This document shows positions 51,902 to 61,540 of a stretch of DNA of 64,000 nucleotides, in pieces. Position numbers and translations under genes: made by a program. This DNA is from Heyndrickxia shackletonii. Its GTDB lineage: Bacteria > Bacillota > Bacilli > Bacillales > Bacillaceae_C. The notes beneath the pieces were generated by a model. That model worked only from the letters and a program-made list of their open reading frames with translations. It ran no database searches and was not told the DNA's origin. Each line of letters starts with the position of its first letter. The first letter of the stretch is position 1. Location of the stretch: contig NZ_LJJC01000004.1 in NCBI RefSeq assembly GCF_001420715.1, positions 1,660,090 to 1,724,089 of the forward strand. Direction: 5' to 3'.

Positions 51902-54535
51902 ATGAAAAAACTAACAGGTGCTCAAATTCGTCAAATGTTTTTAGACTTTTTTCAAGAAAAAGGTCATAAGGTTGAGCCAAGTGCATCGCTTATTCCGCAT
52001 GAAGATCCTTCATTGCTTTGGATAAATAGTGGTGTCGCAACATTAAAGAAATATTTTGATGGTCGTGTGATTCCGGAAAATCCAAGAATCGTAAATGCAC
52101 AAAAAGCGATTCGTACCAATGACATTGAAAATGTTGGAAAAACTGCCCGCCACCATACATTTTTCGAAATGATGGGGAATTTCTCTATTGGGGATTATTT
52201 TAAGGAAGAGGCTATTACCTGGGCTTGGGAGTTTTTAACCAGTCCTGAATGGATTGGTTTTGAGCCAGAAAAATTATCCGTAACGATTCATCCTGAGGAT
52301 GATGAAGCATTTGAATTATGGAATAAAAAAATCGGTATACCGGAGGAAAGAATTATCCGTTTAGAGGAGAACTTCTGGGATATCGGCGAAGGACCAAGCG
52401 GACCAAATACAGAAATATTCTATGATCGCGGTCCTGAATATGGCGACGATGAAAATGATCCAGAATTATATCCAGGTGGAGAAAATGAAAGGTATTTAGA
52501 GGTTTGGAATCTTGTGTTTTCTCAATTTAATCATAATCCAGACGGTACTTATACACCTCTCCCTAAGAAAAACATTGATACAGGTATGGGCTTAGAAAGA
52601 ATGGCATCTGTTGTTCAGGATGTTCCTACTAATTTTGATACAGACCTATTTATGCCGATTATCAAAGAAACTGAAAAAATTTCCGGAGAAACATATGGAA
52701 AAGATAAAACATTAGATACTGCATTTAAGGTTATTGCTGATCACATTCGAACGGTTGCATTTGCTGTTAGTGATGGTGCGCTTCCTTCAAATGAAGGCCG
52801 TGGCTATGTTTTAAGACGCTTGCTTCGCAGGGCAGTAAGATATGCAAAAACCATCAATATCGGGGAACCATTTATGTATAAATTAGTTCCTGTAGTAGCA
52901 GAAATAATGGTTGATTATTACCCTCAAGTAAAGGAAAAAACGGAGTTTATCCAAAAAGTAATCAAAAATGAGGAAGAGCGTTTCCATGAAACACTGCATG
53001 AAGGTTTGTCTATTTTGTCTTCCGTTATGAAAAAAGCAAAAGATGAAGGCAAAGATACGATTTCGGGTGCGGATGTTTTCCGCTTATATGACACATATGG
53101 ATTCCCAGTCGAGCTTACCGAAGAATATGCCGAAGAAGAAGGCTTGAAGGTGGATCACGAAGGCTTTGAAGCGGAAATGGAAAATCAAAGAGAGCGTGCT
53201 CGTAAAGCTCGTCAAGATGTTGGTTCCATGCAGGTTCAAGGCGGTATTTTAGGAGAAATTAAAGTCGATAGTGAATTCGTGGGTTATCAAACCTTAGAAA
53301 CAAATGCTAAAGTAGTAGCAATTGTAAAAGACGGCGAACTAGTTACTGAAGCGAAATCCGGAGACGAAATCCAATTTATATTGGATCAAACCCCATTCTA
53401 TGCAGAAAGTGGAGGTCAAGTAGCGGACGGAGGAACTTTAACAGCCGAAGGATTAAGCGTAATAGTCAAGGATGTTCAAAAAGCTCCAAACGGTCAGAAT
53501 TTACATCGTGCTATTGTAGAACAAGGCAGCTTAACATTGGATCAAGAGGTTTTTGCAGAAGTAAATCGTATAAACCGAAATAAAATTATTAAGAATCACT
53601 CCGCAACCCATTTATTGCATCAGGCATTAAAGGATGTCCTTGGTACACATGTTAATCAGGCTGGATCTTTGGTAGAACCAAGCCGACTTCGCTTTGACTT
53701 TTCTCATTTCGGACAAATTACGCCAGATGAACTTGTAAAAATTGAGGAAATAGTCAATGAAAAAATCTGGGCAAGCCTGCCGGTAAACATTGACTTGAAA
53801 AACATCAATGAAGCAAAAGCAATGGGGGCTATGGCATTATTTGGCGAAAAGTATGGTGATATTGTTCGAGTAGTTTCGATGGGTGATTACAGCTTAGAAC
53901 TTTGCGGTGGCTGCCATGTTCCGAATACATCCACAATTGGTATATTTAAAATTGTTTCGGAAAGCGGTATTGGTGCAGGAACACGACGAATCGAAGCGGT
54001 GACAGGTGAAGCAGCATACCATTTAATGAATGAGCAAATTCTACGATTGAATCAAGCTGCTGAAATACTCAAAACTAATTCAAAGGATATTTTAACTAGA
54101 ATTGAAAATGTCCAAACGGAAATAAAAGAATTACAAAGAGAAAATGAATCTCTTTCAGCTAAGCTTTCCAATATTGAGGCTGGAAATCTTTCAGAATCAG
54201 CCATCGAAATAGATGGTATTAAGCTTATTGCAAGTAAAGTTCAAGCTCAGGATGCAAATAATCTGCGAAATATGGTCGATGAGTTGAAAGAAAAACTAGG
54301 TTCAGGTATTGTTGTACTTGGAACTGTGCAAGATGATAAAGTAAATATCATTGCAGGTGTCACAAAGGATCTAGTAGAAAAAGGATTTCATGCAGGTAAG
54401 CTAGTCAAAGAGGTTGCTGTACGCTGTGGCGGCGGTGGCGGCGGTCGTCCAGATTTAGCACAAGCTGGTGGAAAAGATCCTGAAAAACTCGATTCTGCAC
54501 TTCAATATGTGGAAGAATGGATAAAATCCATTTGA
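51902..54535 (+). CDS. alaS: Alanine-tRNA ligase
   Basis: 877 residues. The class II catalytic domain has [23 protein letters not shown] and [19 protein letters not shown]. The editing domain carries the zinc ligands [11 protein letters not shown] and CGGCH. A C-terminal DHHA1 part ends [19 protein letters not shown], the G-rich AlaX/AlaRS motif. ATG behind AAGGAGGT. It lies behind its own T-box. Confidence 0.98.
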   Translation: MKKLTGAQIRQMFLDFFQEKGHKVEPSASLIPHEDPSLLWINSGVATLKKYFDGRVIPENPRIVNAQKAIRTNDIENVGKTARHHTFFEMMGNFSIGDYFKEEAITWAWEFLTSPEWIGFEPEKLSVTIHPEDDEAFELWNKKIGIPEERIIRLEENFWDIGEGPSGPNTEIFYDRGPEYGDDENDPELYPGGENERYLEVWNLVFSQFNHNPDGTYTPLPKKNIDTGMGLERMASVVQDVPTNFDTDLFMPIIKETEKISGETYGKDKTLDTAFKVIADHIRTVAFAVSDGALPSNEGRGYVLRRLLRRAVRYAKTINIGEPFMYKLVPVVAEIMVDYYPQVKEKTEFIQKVIKNEEERFHETLHEGLSILSSVMKKAKDEGKDTISGADVFRLYDTYGFPVELTEEYAEEEGLKVDHEGFEAEMENQRERARKARQDVGSMQVQGGILGEIKVDSEFVGYQTLETNAKVVAIVKDGELVTEAKSGDEIQFILDQTPFYAESGGQVADGGTLTAEGLSVIVKDVQKAPNGQNLHRAIVEQGSLTLDQEVFAEVNRINRNKIIKNHSATHLLHQALKDVLGTHVNQAGSLVEPSRLRFDFSHFGQITPDELVKIEEIVNEKIWASLPVNIDLKNINEAKAMGAMALFGEKYGDIVRVVSMGDYSLELCGGCHVPNTSTIGIFKIVSESGIGAGTRRIEAVTGEAAYHLMNEQILRLNQAAEILKTNSKDILTRIENVQTEIKELQRENESLSAKLSNIEAGNLSESAIEIDGIKLIASKVQAQDANNLRNMVDELKEKLGSGIVVLGTVQDDKVNIIAGVTKDLVEKGFHAGKLVKEVAVRCGGGGGGRPDLAQAGGKDPEKLDSALQYVEEWIKSI

Positions 54536-54559
54536 ATCGTATAAAAAGTGGTGTACAAT
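54532..54559 (+). promoter_or_regulatory. Probable promoter of ireB-ruvX-yrzB
   Basis: TTGAAT (54532-54537), 16 bases, TACAAT (54554-54559). It overlaps the alaS stop and lies upstream of repeat copy B. Confidence 0.55.
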
Positions 54560-54594
54560 GGAAATAAAGTTTGAATAAGGATTTTGTTTAGAAT

Positions 54595-54756
54595 GGCTCT
54601 TTTCTTAAACTTTGTTGCTTTTGTAAAAGAAAATCCTATAAACGTCTTCATTCGCCTTAAGAATAGGTATCCTTTTTAAGAAAAGATGCCCAGGGGCAAA
54701 GTCTAATTAGGATTTAAAACAAATTACGAAAAACACAAATTTATACGAGAATAGCC
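54595..54756 (+). repeat. MITE-like element, copy B
   Basis: 162 bases from GGCTCTTTTCTTAAACTTTG to TTTATACGAGAATAGCC. Core TTAAGAAAAGATGCCC is at 54676-54691. The ends are imperfect inverted repeats (GGCTCTTTTCTT and the complement of ACGAGAATAGCC). It sits between alaS and ireB in the same orientation as the genes. Confidence 0.8.
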
Positions 54757-54793
54757 ATAGAAATAGACAAGCCTTAAAGTGAGGTGCTGTATA

Positions 54794-55063
54794 ATGAGCT
54801 CTTTTGACAAAACCATGCGATTTAACTTTTCGGAGGAACCTTTTGAACATGATGTGAAGGAAGTGCTGTTGCAAGTATATGAGGCGCTTCAAGAAAAAGG
54901 GTATAATCCGATTAATCAAATTGTCGGTTACTTGCTTTCCGGAGATCCTGCATACATTCCAAGACATTATGATGCTAGAAACATTATTCGCAAGCTTGAA
55001 CGAGATGAAATCATCGAAGAATTAGTTAAATCGTATTTAAAACAGCATCGTGAGGGATATTAA
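54794..55063 (+). CDS. yrzL: IreB-family regulatory phosphoprotein (YrzL)
   Basis: 89 residues from the ATG at 54794 behind [24 protein letters not shown] carries the threonine (Thr7) that matches the IreK-phosphorylated N terminus of enterococcal Ire[33 protein letters not shown] is the core. It is probably a substrate of a PrkC-type kinase in wall-stress signalling. First of three tightly packed genes. Confidence 0.92.
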   Translation: MSSFDKTMRFNFSEEPFEHDVKEVLLQVYEALQEKGYNPINQIVGYLLSGDPAYIPRHYDARNIIRKLERDEIIEELVKSYLKQHREGY

Positions 55064-55480
55064 TTGAGAATAATGGGTCTGGACGTTGGATCCAAAACAG
55101 TTGGTGTTGCAATAAGTGATGAACTGGGTTGGACAGCACAAGGCATTGAAACGATTTCCATTGATGAAGAAAAAGGGAAATTTGGTTTCGAACGAGTAAA
55201 AGAACTGGCGGGCAAATACAAAATTGAAAAAATTGTTGTCGGTTTTCCGAAAAACATGAATAATACGGTAGGACCAAGAGGAGAAGCATCCTTGTCTTAT
55301 GCAGAAAAATTAAAAGAACTTCTTGGTCTGCCTGTTATTATGTGGGATGAACGAATGAGTACGATGGCCGCTGAACGAGTTTTATTGGAAGCTGATGTTA
55401 GTAGGAAAAAACGGAAAAAAGTAATTGATAAAATGGCTGCAGTCATGATTTTGCAAGGGTTTCTTGACAGCCAATTATAA
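55064..55480 (+). CDS. yrrK: Holliday junction resolvase-like protein YqgF/RuvX (YrrK)
   Basis: 138 residues of RNase H fold: [22 protein letters not shown] (first Asp), [17 protein letters not shown] and [36 protein letters not shown], with the acidic residues in place. Family members act in 16S rRNA end processing or junction cleavage. The TTG start abuts the yrzL stop, behind GAGGGATA. Confidence 0.93.
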   Translation: MRIMGLDVGSKTVGVAISDELGWTAQGIETISIDEEKGKFGFERVKELAGKYKIEKIVVGFPKNMNNTVGPRGEASLSYAEKLKELLGLPVIMWDERMSTMAAERVLLEADVSRKKRKKVIDKMAAVMILQGFLDSQL

Positions 55481-55492
55481 TGAGGTGAAAAA

Positions 55493-55789
55493 ATGGCACA
55501 TGAACATGAAGAACATCAACATATTACAGTAGTAGATGAAAACGGAAATGAACAATTATTTGAAGTATTATTTACATTCGATTCTGAGGACTTTGGAAAA
55601 TCATATGTCCTATATTATCCAGTAGGTGCTGAAGAAGACGATAACGAAGAAATTGAAATCCATGCTTCTTCTTATGTACAACACGAAGATGGTACAGAAG
55701 GAGATCTTCAACCAATTGAAACGGATGAAGAATGGGATATGATTGAAGAAATGTTGAATACATTTCTTGATGAAGAAGAGGAAGAATAA
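55493..55789 (+). CDS. yrzB: DUF1292 protein YrzB
   Basis: 98 residues, strongly acidic (many Glu and Asp; tail DEEEEE). It contains [32 protein letters not shown], the DUF1292 core. The function is unknown. It is the third gene of the yrzL-yrrK-yrzB set widely conserved in Firmicutes. ATG behind GAGGTG. Confidence 0.93.
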   Translation: MAHEHEEHQHITVVDENGNEQLFEVLFTFDSEDFGKSYVLYYPVGAEEDDNEEIEIHASSYVQHEDGTEGDLQPIETDEEWDMIEEMLNTFLDEEEEE

Positions 55790-55803
55790 TAAATAAATGG
55801 GAA

Positions 55804-55838
55804 GCCGACCTGGTATTATTGCTGGGTCGGTTTTTTCA
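55804..55838 (+). terminator. Terminator of yrzL-yrrK-yrzB
   Basis: GCCGACC, loop, GGTCGGTTTTTT. Confidence 0.85.
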
Positions 55839-56029
55839 TGACTTTTTTCAGCAAAAGATTTTGTTTTTCTGTCATTTTTATAAAATAAATCGAATTTGCC
55901 GAAATATGTAGTATAATGTACAGGAAAAATAACTATTAGGAATGGTTATGAAATGTGGGAAAAATAATAAATAATAAATTATTCATACGCATCAATGGAA
56001 TGCTTTAAATGTAAAGGAGTGCAAGTTAT

Positions 56030-57172
56030 TTGACGGATAATCAGCATAATGGAAAATCTTCCAATGATTCGATGCAAAAGCTATTAGCTCGACAATCGGA
56101 AGCAAAAACGATTAGAAAGATTGTAGGGATCATCAGTCTTTCTATTATTATCATCATTGGGTGCCTAGTATTGGCGGGTTATTTATATGTTCAATCTGCT
56201 TTAAAACCCGCCAATCCCAAAAATCATCAATTAAAAAAAGTTGAGATACCGATTGGCTCCAGTGTTTCATCCATTGGAAGCCTTTTAGAGGATAAAGGCA
56301 TTATAAAAAATGGCTTTATTTTTAAATATTATGTAAAGTTTAATAATGAAACAGGATTCCAAGCTGGTACATACGGGTTATCTCCCTCTATGACCTTAGA
56401 TCAAATCATTAAATACTTAAAGACAGGGAAGGTAGCTAAGAACGCAGAAGTAAAAATAACAGTACCGGAAGGAATACAATTAACGGAAATTGCGACAATC
56501 ATTGCGAAAAATACTCCGTATAAAAATGTTGAAATAATGAAGCATTTGGATGATAAAAAATTCGTAACGAAACTGATGAAACAATACCCGAAAATGTTAT
56601 CGAAGGATATACTAAATCCAGAAGTGAAGCATCCATTAGAAGGATACTTATTTCCGGCCACTTATTATTTTTATGAAAAGAAGCCATCCCTTGATTCCAT
56701 CATCATGAAAATGTTGGATAAAACAAATATCGAAATTAAAAAGTATCAGGATGATTTGAGTAAGCAGAATTTAACCCCTCAAAAAATGCTGATAATGGCT
56801 TCATTAATTGAAGAGGAGGCGACAAGCAAGGCGGACAGGCATAAAATTTCAAGTGTGTTTTATAATCGCTTAAAGGTTGGAATGCCGCTGCAAACAGACC
56901 CAACTGTCCTTTATTCTTTAAATAAGCATAAGGATAGAGTTACTTATAAGGATTTAGAAGTAAATTCACCGTACAATACTTATAAAATTAAAGGGCTGCC
57001 GCCGAGCCCGATATCCAATGCAGGGGAATTATCGATTGAAGCTGCAATCCATCCTGCTAAAACCAATTATTTATATTTCTTGGCTGCTTCCAAAACAGGA
57101 AAAGTGTATTTCTCCGCTACTTTAGCAGAACATAATCAATTAAAGGCTAAATATATTACTAGCCAAAAATAA
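56030..57172 (+). CDS. mltG: Endolytic murein transglycosylase MltG (YrrL)
   Basis: 380 residues. The cytoplasmic N terminus is followed by one membrane helix (about 32-54, IVGIISLSIIIIIGCLVLAGYLY), a LysM-like region and the YceG/MltG catalytic domain. The key glutamate is in MASLIEEEATSKADR, and LQTDPTVLYSLN and SPYNTYKIKGLPPSPISNAG follow. It cuts nascent glycan strands during wall elongation. TTG at 56030 behind AAAGGAGTG. Confidence 0.95.
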   Translation: MTDNQHNGKSSNDSMQKLLARQSEAKTIRKIVGIISLSIIIIIGCLVLAGYLYVQSALKPANPKNHQLKKVEIPIGSSVSSIGSLLEDKGIIKNGFIFKYYVKFNNETGFQAGTYGLSPSMTLDQIIKYLKTGKVAKNAEVKITVPEGIQLTEIATIIAKNTPYKNVEIMKHLDDKKFVTKLMKQYPKMLSKDILNPEVKHPLEGYLFPATYYFYEKKPSLDSIIMKMLDKTNIEIKKYQDDLSKQNLTPQKMLIMASLIEEEATSKADRHKISSVFYNRLKVGMPLQTDPTVLYSLNKHKDRVTYKDLEVNSPYNTYKIKGLPPSPISNAGELSIEAAIHPAKTNYLYFLAASKTGKVYFSATLAEHNQLKAKYITSQK

Positions 57173-57245
57173 GAGACAAAAATTCGCTTTCCATTTGAAA
57201 ATATGCTAATATAATAAACGGTTATTAAATGGGCGATATTCGTGC

Positions 57246-57286
57246 TTTAGTAGAAAGCTAAGTCACTTAGCTTTCTACTTTCTTTG
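57246..57286 (+). terminator. Terminator of mltG
   Basis: AGTAGAAAGCTAAGT and ACTTAGCTTTCTACT form a stem of about 14 bp with almost no loop, followed by TTCTTT. Confidence 0.75.
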
Positions 57287-57301
57287 TAATGGAGGCATAA
57301 T

Positions 57302-57937
57302 ATGCAAGATAGAATACATACCTATATTGAATCTTTAATTAAAAAGAGAGAGCCGATATTTGCAGAAATGGAGCAATATGCATTAGAACATGATGTTCCT
57401 ATTATGGAACTTTCAGGAATTGAAGCATTGCTGCATATGTTAAGAATCCAGGGTCCTGCAAAAATTCTTGAAATTGGAACTGCGATAGGTTATTCTGCAA
57501 TGAGGATGGCAGATGCATTGCCTAATACAACTATTGTGACGATTGAGAGAGACACAGAGCGCTTTAATGAAGCAATTCATAATATTAGCCGTTCTGGTTT
57601 GGACCGACAAATTAAAGTTATCCATGCTGATGCATTAGAAATAAGTGACAAAATGAAGGATTATGGTCCATTCGATGCATTATTTATTGATGCAGCAAAG
57701 GGTCAGTATCTTAAATTTTTTGAAATGTACACACCATATTTATCTGAAAACGGAATTATATTTACGGATAATGTGTTATTTAAAGGCCTTGTTGTAGAAG
57801 AATATATTGAAAGTAAAAGAACAAGAAATTTAGTCAATAAAATAAAAAATTATAATGAATGGCTAATGAACCATAATGAGTACATTACATCGATTATTCC
57901 AGTCGGTGATGGACTTGCAATCAGCAAAAAGAGGTAA
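57302..57937 (+). CDS. trmR: tRNA 5-hydroxyuridine methyltransferase TrmR (YrrM)
   Basis: A 211-residue class I SAM methyltransferase: ILEIGTAIGYSAMRMA binds SAM, and ALFIDAAKGQYLKFF and FTDNVLFKGLV complete the COMT-like fold. B. subtilis TrmR methylates ho5U34 to mo5U34 in tRNA. There the hydroxylase genes trhP1-trhP2 (yrrN-yrrO) follow at once; here udk follows after 52 bases and both are missing. ATG behind ATGGAGG. Confidence 0.9.
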   Translation: MQDRIHTYIESLIKKREPIFAEMEQYALEHDVPIMELSGIEALLHMLRIQGPAKILEIGTAIGYSAMRMADALPNTTIVTIERDTERFNEAIHNISRSGLDRQIKVIHADALEISDKMKDYGPFDALFIDAAKGQYLKFFEMYTPYLSENGIIFTDNVLFKGLVVEEYIESKRTRNLVNKIKNYNEWLMNHNEYITSIIPVGDGLAISKKR

Positions 57938-57989
57938 ATTAGTAAATGAAATTTTAGTGGTTAGACAGATTGAAGGGAGTTCTATTTAG

Positions 57990-58625
57990 ATGGTACGCAA
58001 GCCAGCAGTTATCGGGGTAGCAGGTGGCTCAGGATCGGGAAAAACAAGCGTAACAAACGCGATATATGATCAGTTTAAAGGTCATTCCATTTTAGTTTTA
58101 GAACAAGACTATTATTATAAAGACCAAAGTCACTTGCCTTTTGAAGACCGATTGAAGACAAATTATGATCATCCACTTGCTTTTGATAACGACTTATTAA
58201 TCGAACATATACAAAAACTGTTGAATTATGAATCCATTGAAAAACCAGTGTATGATTATACAAGGCATACACGTTCTGATAAAAAGATTCATGTGGAGGC
58301 AAAGGATGTCATCATTTTAGAAGGAATTTTAGTATTAGAAGATGAAAGATTGCGCAATTTAATGGATATAAAACTTTTTGTTGATACAGATGCTGATTTA
58401 CGAATTATCAGGCGTCTGCTCCGAGACATTGAGGATCGCGGGAGAACAATGGACTCTGTTATTGATCAATATATAAATGTAGTAAGACCGATGCATAATC
58501 AATTTATCGAGCCGACAAAACGATATGCTGATGTCATCATTCCTGAAGGCGGGCAAAACGTCGTTGCCATTGATTTGGTAAATACTAAAATTCAAACAAT
58601 TCTTGAACAAAAGTCATTTTTGTAA
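57990..58625 (+). CDS. udk: Uridine kinase
   Basis: Phosphorylates uridine and cytidine in pyrimidine salvage. 211 residues. The P-loop is [13 protein letters not shown], followed by [28 protein letters not shown] (substrate) and [22 protein letters not shown] (lid). ATG behind AAGGGAG. Confidence 0.98.
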   Translation: MVRKPAVIGVAGGSGSGKTSVTNAIYDQFKGHSILVLEQDYYYKDQSHLPFEDRLKTNYDHPLAFDNDLLIEHIQKLLNYESIEKPVYDYTRHTRSDKKIHVEAKDVIILEGILVLEDERLRNLMDIKLFVDTDADLRIIRRLLRDIEDRGRTMDSVIDQYINVVRPMHNQFIEPTKRYADVIIPEGGQNVVAIDLVNTKIQTILEQKSFL

Positions 58626-58659
58626 TACGATTATTTATAAAATAATTATATACTCAGTT

Positions 58660-58687
58660 AGGCGCGACATTTCTAAAGGTCGCGCTA
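58660..58687 (+). terminator. Hairpin after udk
   Basis: GGCGCGAC, loop, GTCGCGCT. The stem is stable but has no T run, so termination is uncertain. Confidence 0.45.
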
Positions 58688-58709
58688 TGATGTATTATAT
58701 TTAATTACT

Positions 58710-58796
58710 GATGGTGAATTGATGAAACACCATCTGGTGTGTAGAAATTTCCACCTTTATCAGAGATGTACTATTTAATCTCTAGATTTTTTCTAC
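58710..58796 (+). promoter_or_regulatory. Structured leader of greA
   Basis: Two possible structures: a hairpin GATGGTG/CACCATC (58710-58734), then a nested one with outer arms GTAGAAA (58741-58747) and TTTCTAC (58790-58796) and inner arms AGAGAT (58762-58767) and ATCTCT (58778-58783). The inner stem is followed by AGATTTTTTC, like a terminator. It could be an attenuator. Confidence 0.45.
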
Positions 58797-58833
58797 ATAA
58801 AACAACAAATAGAATTAATAGGAGTGAAGGGAT

Positions 58834-59310
58834 ATGGCTACAGAAAAAGTATTTCCAATGACCCAAGCTGGAAAAGAAAAATTAGAACAAGAACTTGAAT
58901 ATTTGAAAACGGTTAAACGAAAAGAAGTTGTTGAACGTATAAAAATCGCTAGAAGTTTCGGTGACCTTTCCGAAAACTCAGAATACGATTCCGCAAAAGA
59001 AGAACAGGCTTTTGTTGAAGGTCGAATTACAACGTTAGAAAATATGATTCGTAACGCGAAGATTATTGAAGATGACGGAAGTAATTCAGATACTGTCACA
59101 CTTGGGAAAACAGTAACCTTTATTGAATTACCTGATGGTGATGAAGAAACTTATTCCATTGTTGGTAGTGCGGAAGCGGATCCGTTTGAAGGGAAAATCT
59201 CCAATGATTCTCCAATTGCAAAAAGCTTATTAGGAAAAAAAGTAGACGAGGAAGTAACGGTCCAAACTCCAGGCGGAGAAATGAAGGTAAGAATCATTTC
59301 TGTAAAATAA
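58834..59310 (+). CDS. greA: Transcription elongation factor GreA
   Basis: 158 residues. The N-terminal coiled coil (about 12-76) has the tip [22 protein letters not shown], whose acidic residues enter the RNA polymerase channel to trigger RNA cleavage. The C-terminal FKBP-like part ends [15 protein letters not shown] behind AGGAGTGAAGG. Confidence 0.98.
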   Translation: MATEKVFPMTQAGKEKLEQELEYLKTVKRKEVVERIKIARSFGDLSENSEYDSAKEEQAFVEGRITTLENMIRNAKIIEDDGSNSDTVTLGKTVTFIELPDGDEETYSIVGSAEADPFEGKISNDSPIAKSLLGKKVDEEVTVQTPGGEMKVRIISVK

Positions 59311-59317
59311 TGCTTAA

Positions 59318-59358
59318 ATGAAAACATCGATGTTCACTTCATGTGAATATCGATGTTT
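59318..59358 (+). terminator. Terminator of greA
   Basis: AAACATCGAT, inner GTTCAC/GTGAAT, ATCGATGTTTTTTT. Confidence 0.88.
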
Positions 59359-59488
59359 TTTTGAATTTAGAATGTATAAGTTTTTTATCATATAAATTAT
59401 CTAACTAGTTAAGTTTCGGTCTAGCGCAAGCTTTCTTATGTATTTTAAACATCAAAACTGGCCAATAATGGTAAGGAGAGCGGAAGTA

Positions 59489-59545
59489 ATGAAATCGCTT
59501 ATAAAGTTGGTGTTAAAATGCGGATTAAACGTTATTATTTTTTAG
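59489..59545 (+). CDS. Possible 18-codon leader ORF overlapping the pbpI start
   Basis: ATG at 59489 has the good ribosome site AAGGAGAG (59473-59480), better than that of the PBP gene itself. It reads MKSLIKLVLKCGLNVIIF and stops at 59543-59545, overlapping the PBP start in another frame. It may be a leader peptide for coupled translation, or chance. Confidence 0.35.
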   Translation: MKSLIKLVLKCGLNVIIF

Positions 59546-61266
59546 CAACACTTATCCTCCTAATGATTTCAACTTTAATTGCAAGACTTGTACAAATTCA
59601 ATTATTAAATACAGAATCCTACTCAAATCATCATATTAATTTACTAAAAGAAAGTGTAGCTCAAAGAACACAGGAAATTGTTATTGATGATGGAAGAGGG
59701 CAGTTTCTTGACCGCTCCGGAAAGCCTTTAACTTATTTGGAAAAACCAGTTCTAATTTTATTTCCATTTTTAAAGAATTCAAAATGGAATGAAAGTAAAT
59801 TAGCGGACATATTAAATATTCCTATCAACCGTTTGCAAACAGAAATCGAAAACGCAAAAGAACCTTTTGTTTTTGGAGGAAAAGAACCCTATATCTTAAA
59901 TGAGGAACAAATGAAATCAATCAATAACTTGAAAATTCCCGGTGTCTTTGCTGTTAATAAACGATCACCAAATAATAACAATTCAGCTGCACAGCTCATT
60001 GGAATCGTAGGAGAACAGGCAGAAACCTTTTTAAAAAGATATCCTGATAAAAAGGGAATGCAAAACGTAAAAATAGGGATAACAGGCTTGCAAAAGCAAT
60101 TCGATGAGTTCTTGTTGCCGGAAGGCGAGTCAAAGCTTATTTATCATGTTGATGCATTGGGTGAGCCGCTTTTTGGGGTTGATGTTAAGTATTCTGGATC
60201 TGGAAATCCTTACTACCCAGTAAATGTCCAAACTACGATTGATAAAAATTTACAAGCGAAAATAGAACATTTGGTGGACAAATATCACATTAAAAAAGGC
60301 GGAGTTATTCTTTTGGATATAAAGAATAATTCAGTTCTAGCAAGTGTATCGAGACCCGCTATGGACCCAAGCCATCCGTTTGCAAATGATGCTGCAACAA
60401 ACATGATGACAACTGCTCGCATTCCAGGGTCCGTTTTTAAGACGGTTACAGCTGCTGCTACCATTGAGAATGATGCTGTGCGCGATGATGAGCTATTTCA
60501 TTGCAGTGAAAATATGTACAGGAAACCTGATAAACGCAAGCTTGGTGAATTAAATTTTGATGAAAGCTTTTCACAAAGTTGTAATCGCACCTTTGGTGAT
60601 TTAGCAAAAAGGCTTAAAGATAAAAACCCTAGTCTTTTAGAAGAATACGCAAAAAGATTAGGGTTAACTGGCCAAATTAGCTGGCATGGCGATGTGTACC
60701 ATCTTGAAGACTTTCATCAGCTGCAAGAGGATAAAGGTAGGGTATTTGCCGATTCAAAGAGTAAAAAGGATGGTAATTTAGTTGCACAAACAGGAATTGG
60801 CCAACAAGAAGTAAGAGTAACTCCATTAGGCGTTGCAAATATGATGGCAACGATAGCAAGAGGTGGCCAAAAAGAGATGGTCAGGGCAGTTTCTGCATTG
60901 AAATATAGGGATGGAACTACTCTTGTTCACTTTCCGCAAAAGAAATTGGAAGGTGAAATTATATCAAGAGTAACTGCTTTAAAGCTTCAGAAAATGTTAA
61001 GGCATGTTGTTACAAGCGAAAATGGTACTGGTAGATGGTTCGGAAATCTTCCTTATGAAGTTGCAGGTAAATCCGGTACTGCTGAAACCGGAATATTTAA
61101 AGGGGATCAACAGCTTCATCATAAATGGTTTGCAGGATATTTTCCTTTTCAGCAACCGAAGTATTCATTAGTGACGGTTAATTTAGGTGTTCCAGAAAAT
61201 GAGGGGGGTGTCAATTCTCTTTTTGCAGATATAGTAAGTTTATTATATGAGGAAGATCATAAGTAA
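59518..61266 (+). CDS. pbpI: Class B penicillin-binding protein (PbpI/YrrR-like)
   Basis: 582 residues with one N-terminal membrane helix (about 6-24), a PBP dimer-type domain with RTQEIVIDDGRGQFLDRSGKPLTY, and a transpeptidase domain. Active-site motifs: SxxK in GSVFKTVTAA, SxN in SQSCNRTF and KSG in AGKSGTAETG. B. subtilis PbpI (YrrR) starts similarly and lies at the same place after greA. The ATG lacks a clear ribosome site of its own; see the 18-codon ORF. Confidence 0.92.
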   Translation: MRIKRYYFLATLILLMISTLIARLVQIQLLNTESYSNHHINLLKESVAQRTQEIVIDDGRGQFLDRSGKPLTYLEKPVLILFPFLKNSKWNESKLADILNIPINRLQTEIENAKEPFVFGGKEPYILNEEQMKSINNLKIPGVFAVNKRSPNNNNSAAQLIGIVGEQAETFLKRYPDKKGMQNVKIGITGLQKQFDEFLLPEGESKLIYHVDALGEPLFGVDVKYSGSGNPYYPVNVQTTIDKNLQAKIEHLVDKYHIKKGGVILLDIKNNSVLASVSRPAMDPSHPFANDAATNMMTTARIPGSVFKTVTAAATIENDAVRDDELFHCSENMYRKPDKRKLGELNFDESFSQSCNRTFGDLAKRLKDKNPSLLEEYAKRLGLTGQISWHGDVYHLEDFHQLQEDKGRVFADSKSKKDGNLVAQTGIGQQEVRVTPLGVANMMATIARGGQKEMVRAVSALKYRDGTTLVHFPQKKLEGEIISRVTALKLQKMLRHVVTSENGTGRWFGNLPYEVAGKSGTAETGIFKGDQQLHHKWFAGYFPFQQPKYSLVTVNLGVPENEGGVNSLFADIVSLLYEEDHK

Positions 61267-61356
61267 ACCTTCATAGGTAGAATGGGGGAGCAAGCATCTT
61301 TCGTGTGATATAACCTTTTCTCAATGTTAAACTCATGTTATGATAATGTCATTGAA

Positions 61357-61515
61357 GGCTCTTTTCTATAACTTTGTTGTTTTTCTAATCGTAAATCTCA
61401 TAAATTTTTTTATTCCTTTAGAATGGGTAGTCCTTGTTAAGAAAAGATGCCCCGAAGCTATGCCTTATGAGAAGTTTATCTAAGCACGAAAGCAACAATT
61501 TATACGAAAACAGCC
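61357..61515 (+). repeat. MITE-like element, copy C
   Basis: 159 bases from GGCTCTTTTCTATAACTTTG to TTATACGAAAACAGCC, with the core TTAAGAAAAGATGCCCC at 61436-61452. The best-preserved inverted ends of the three copies. It occupies most of the 274-base pbpI-yrrS gap and ends just before the yrrS ribosome site. Confidence 0.8.
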
Positions 61516-61540
61516 TCTTTGGAAAAGGGAGGGTTGAAAG

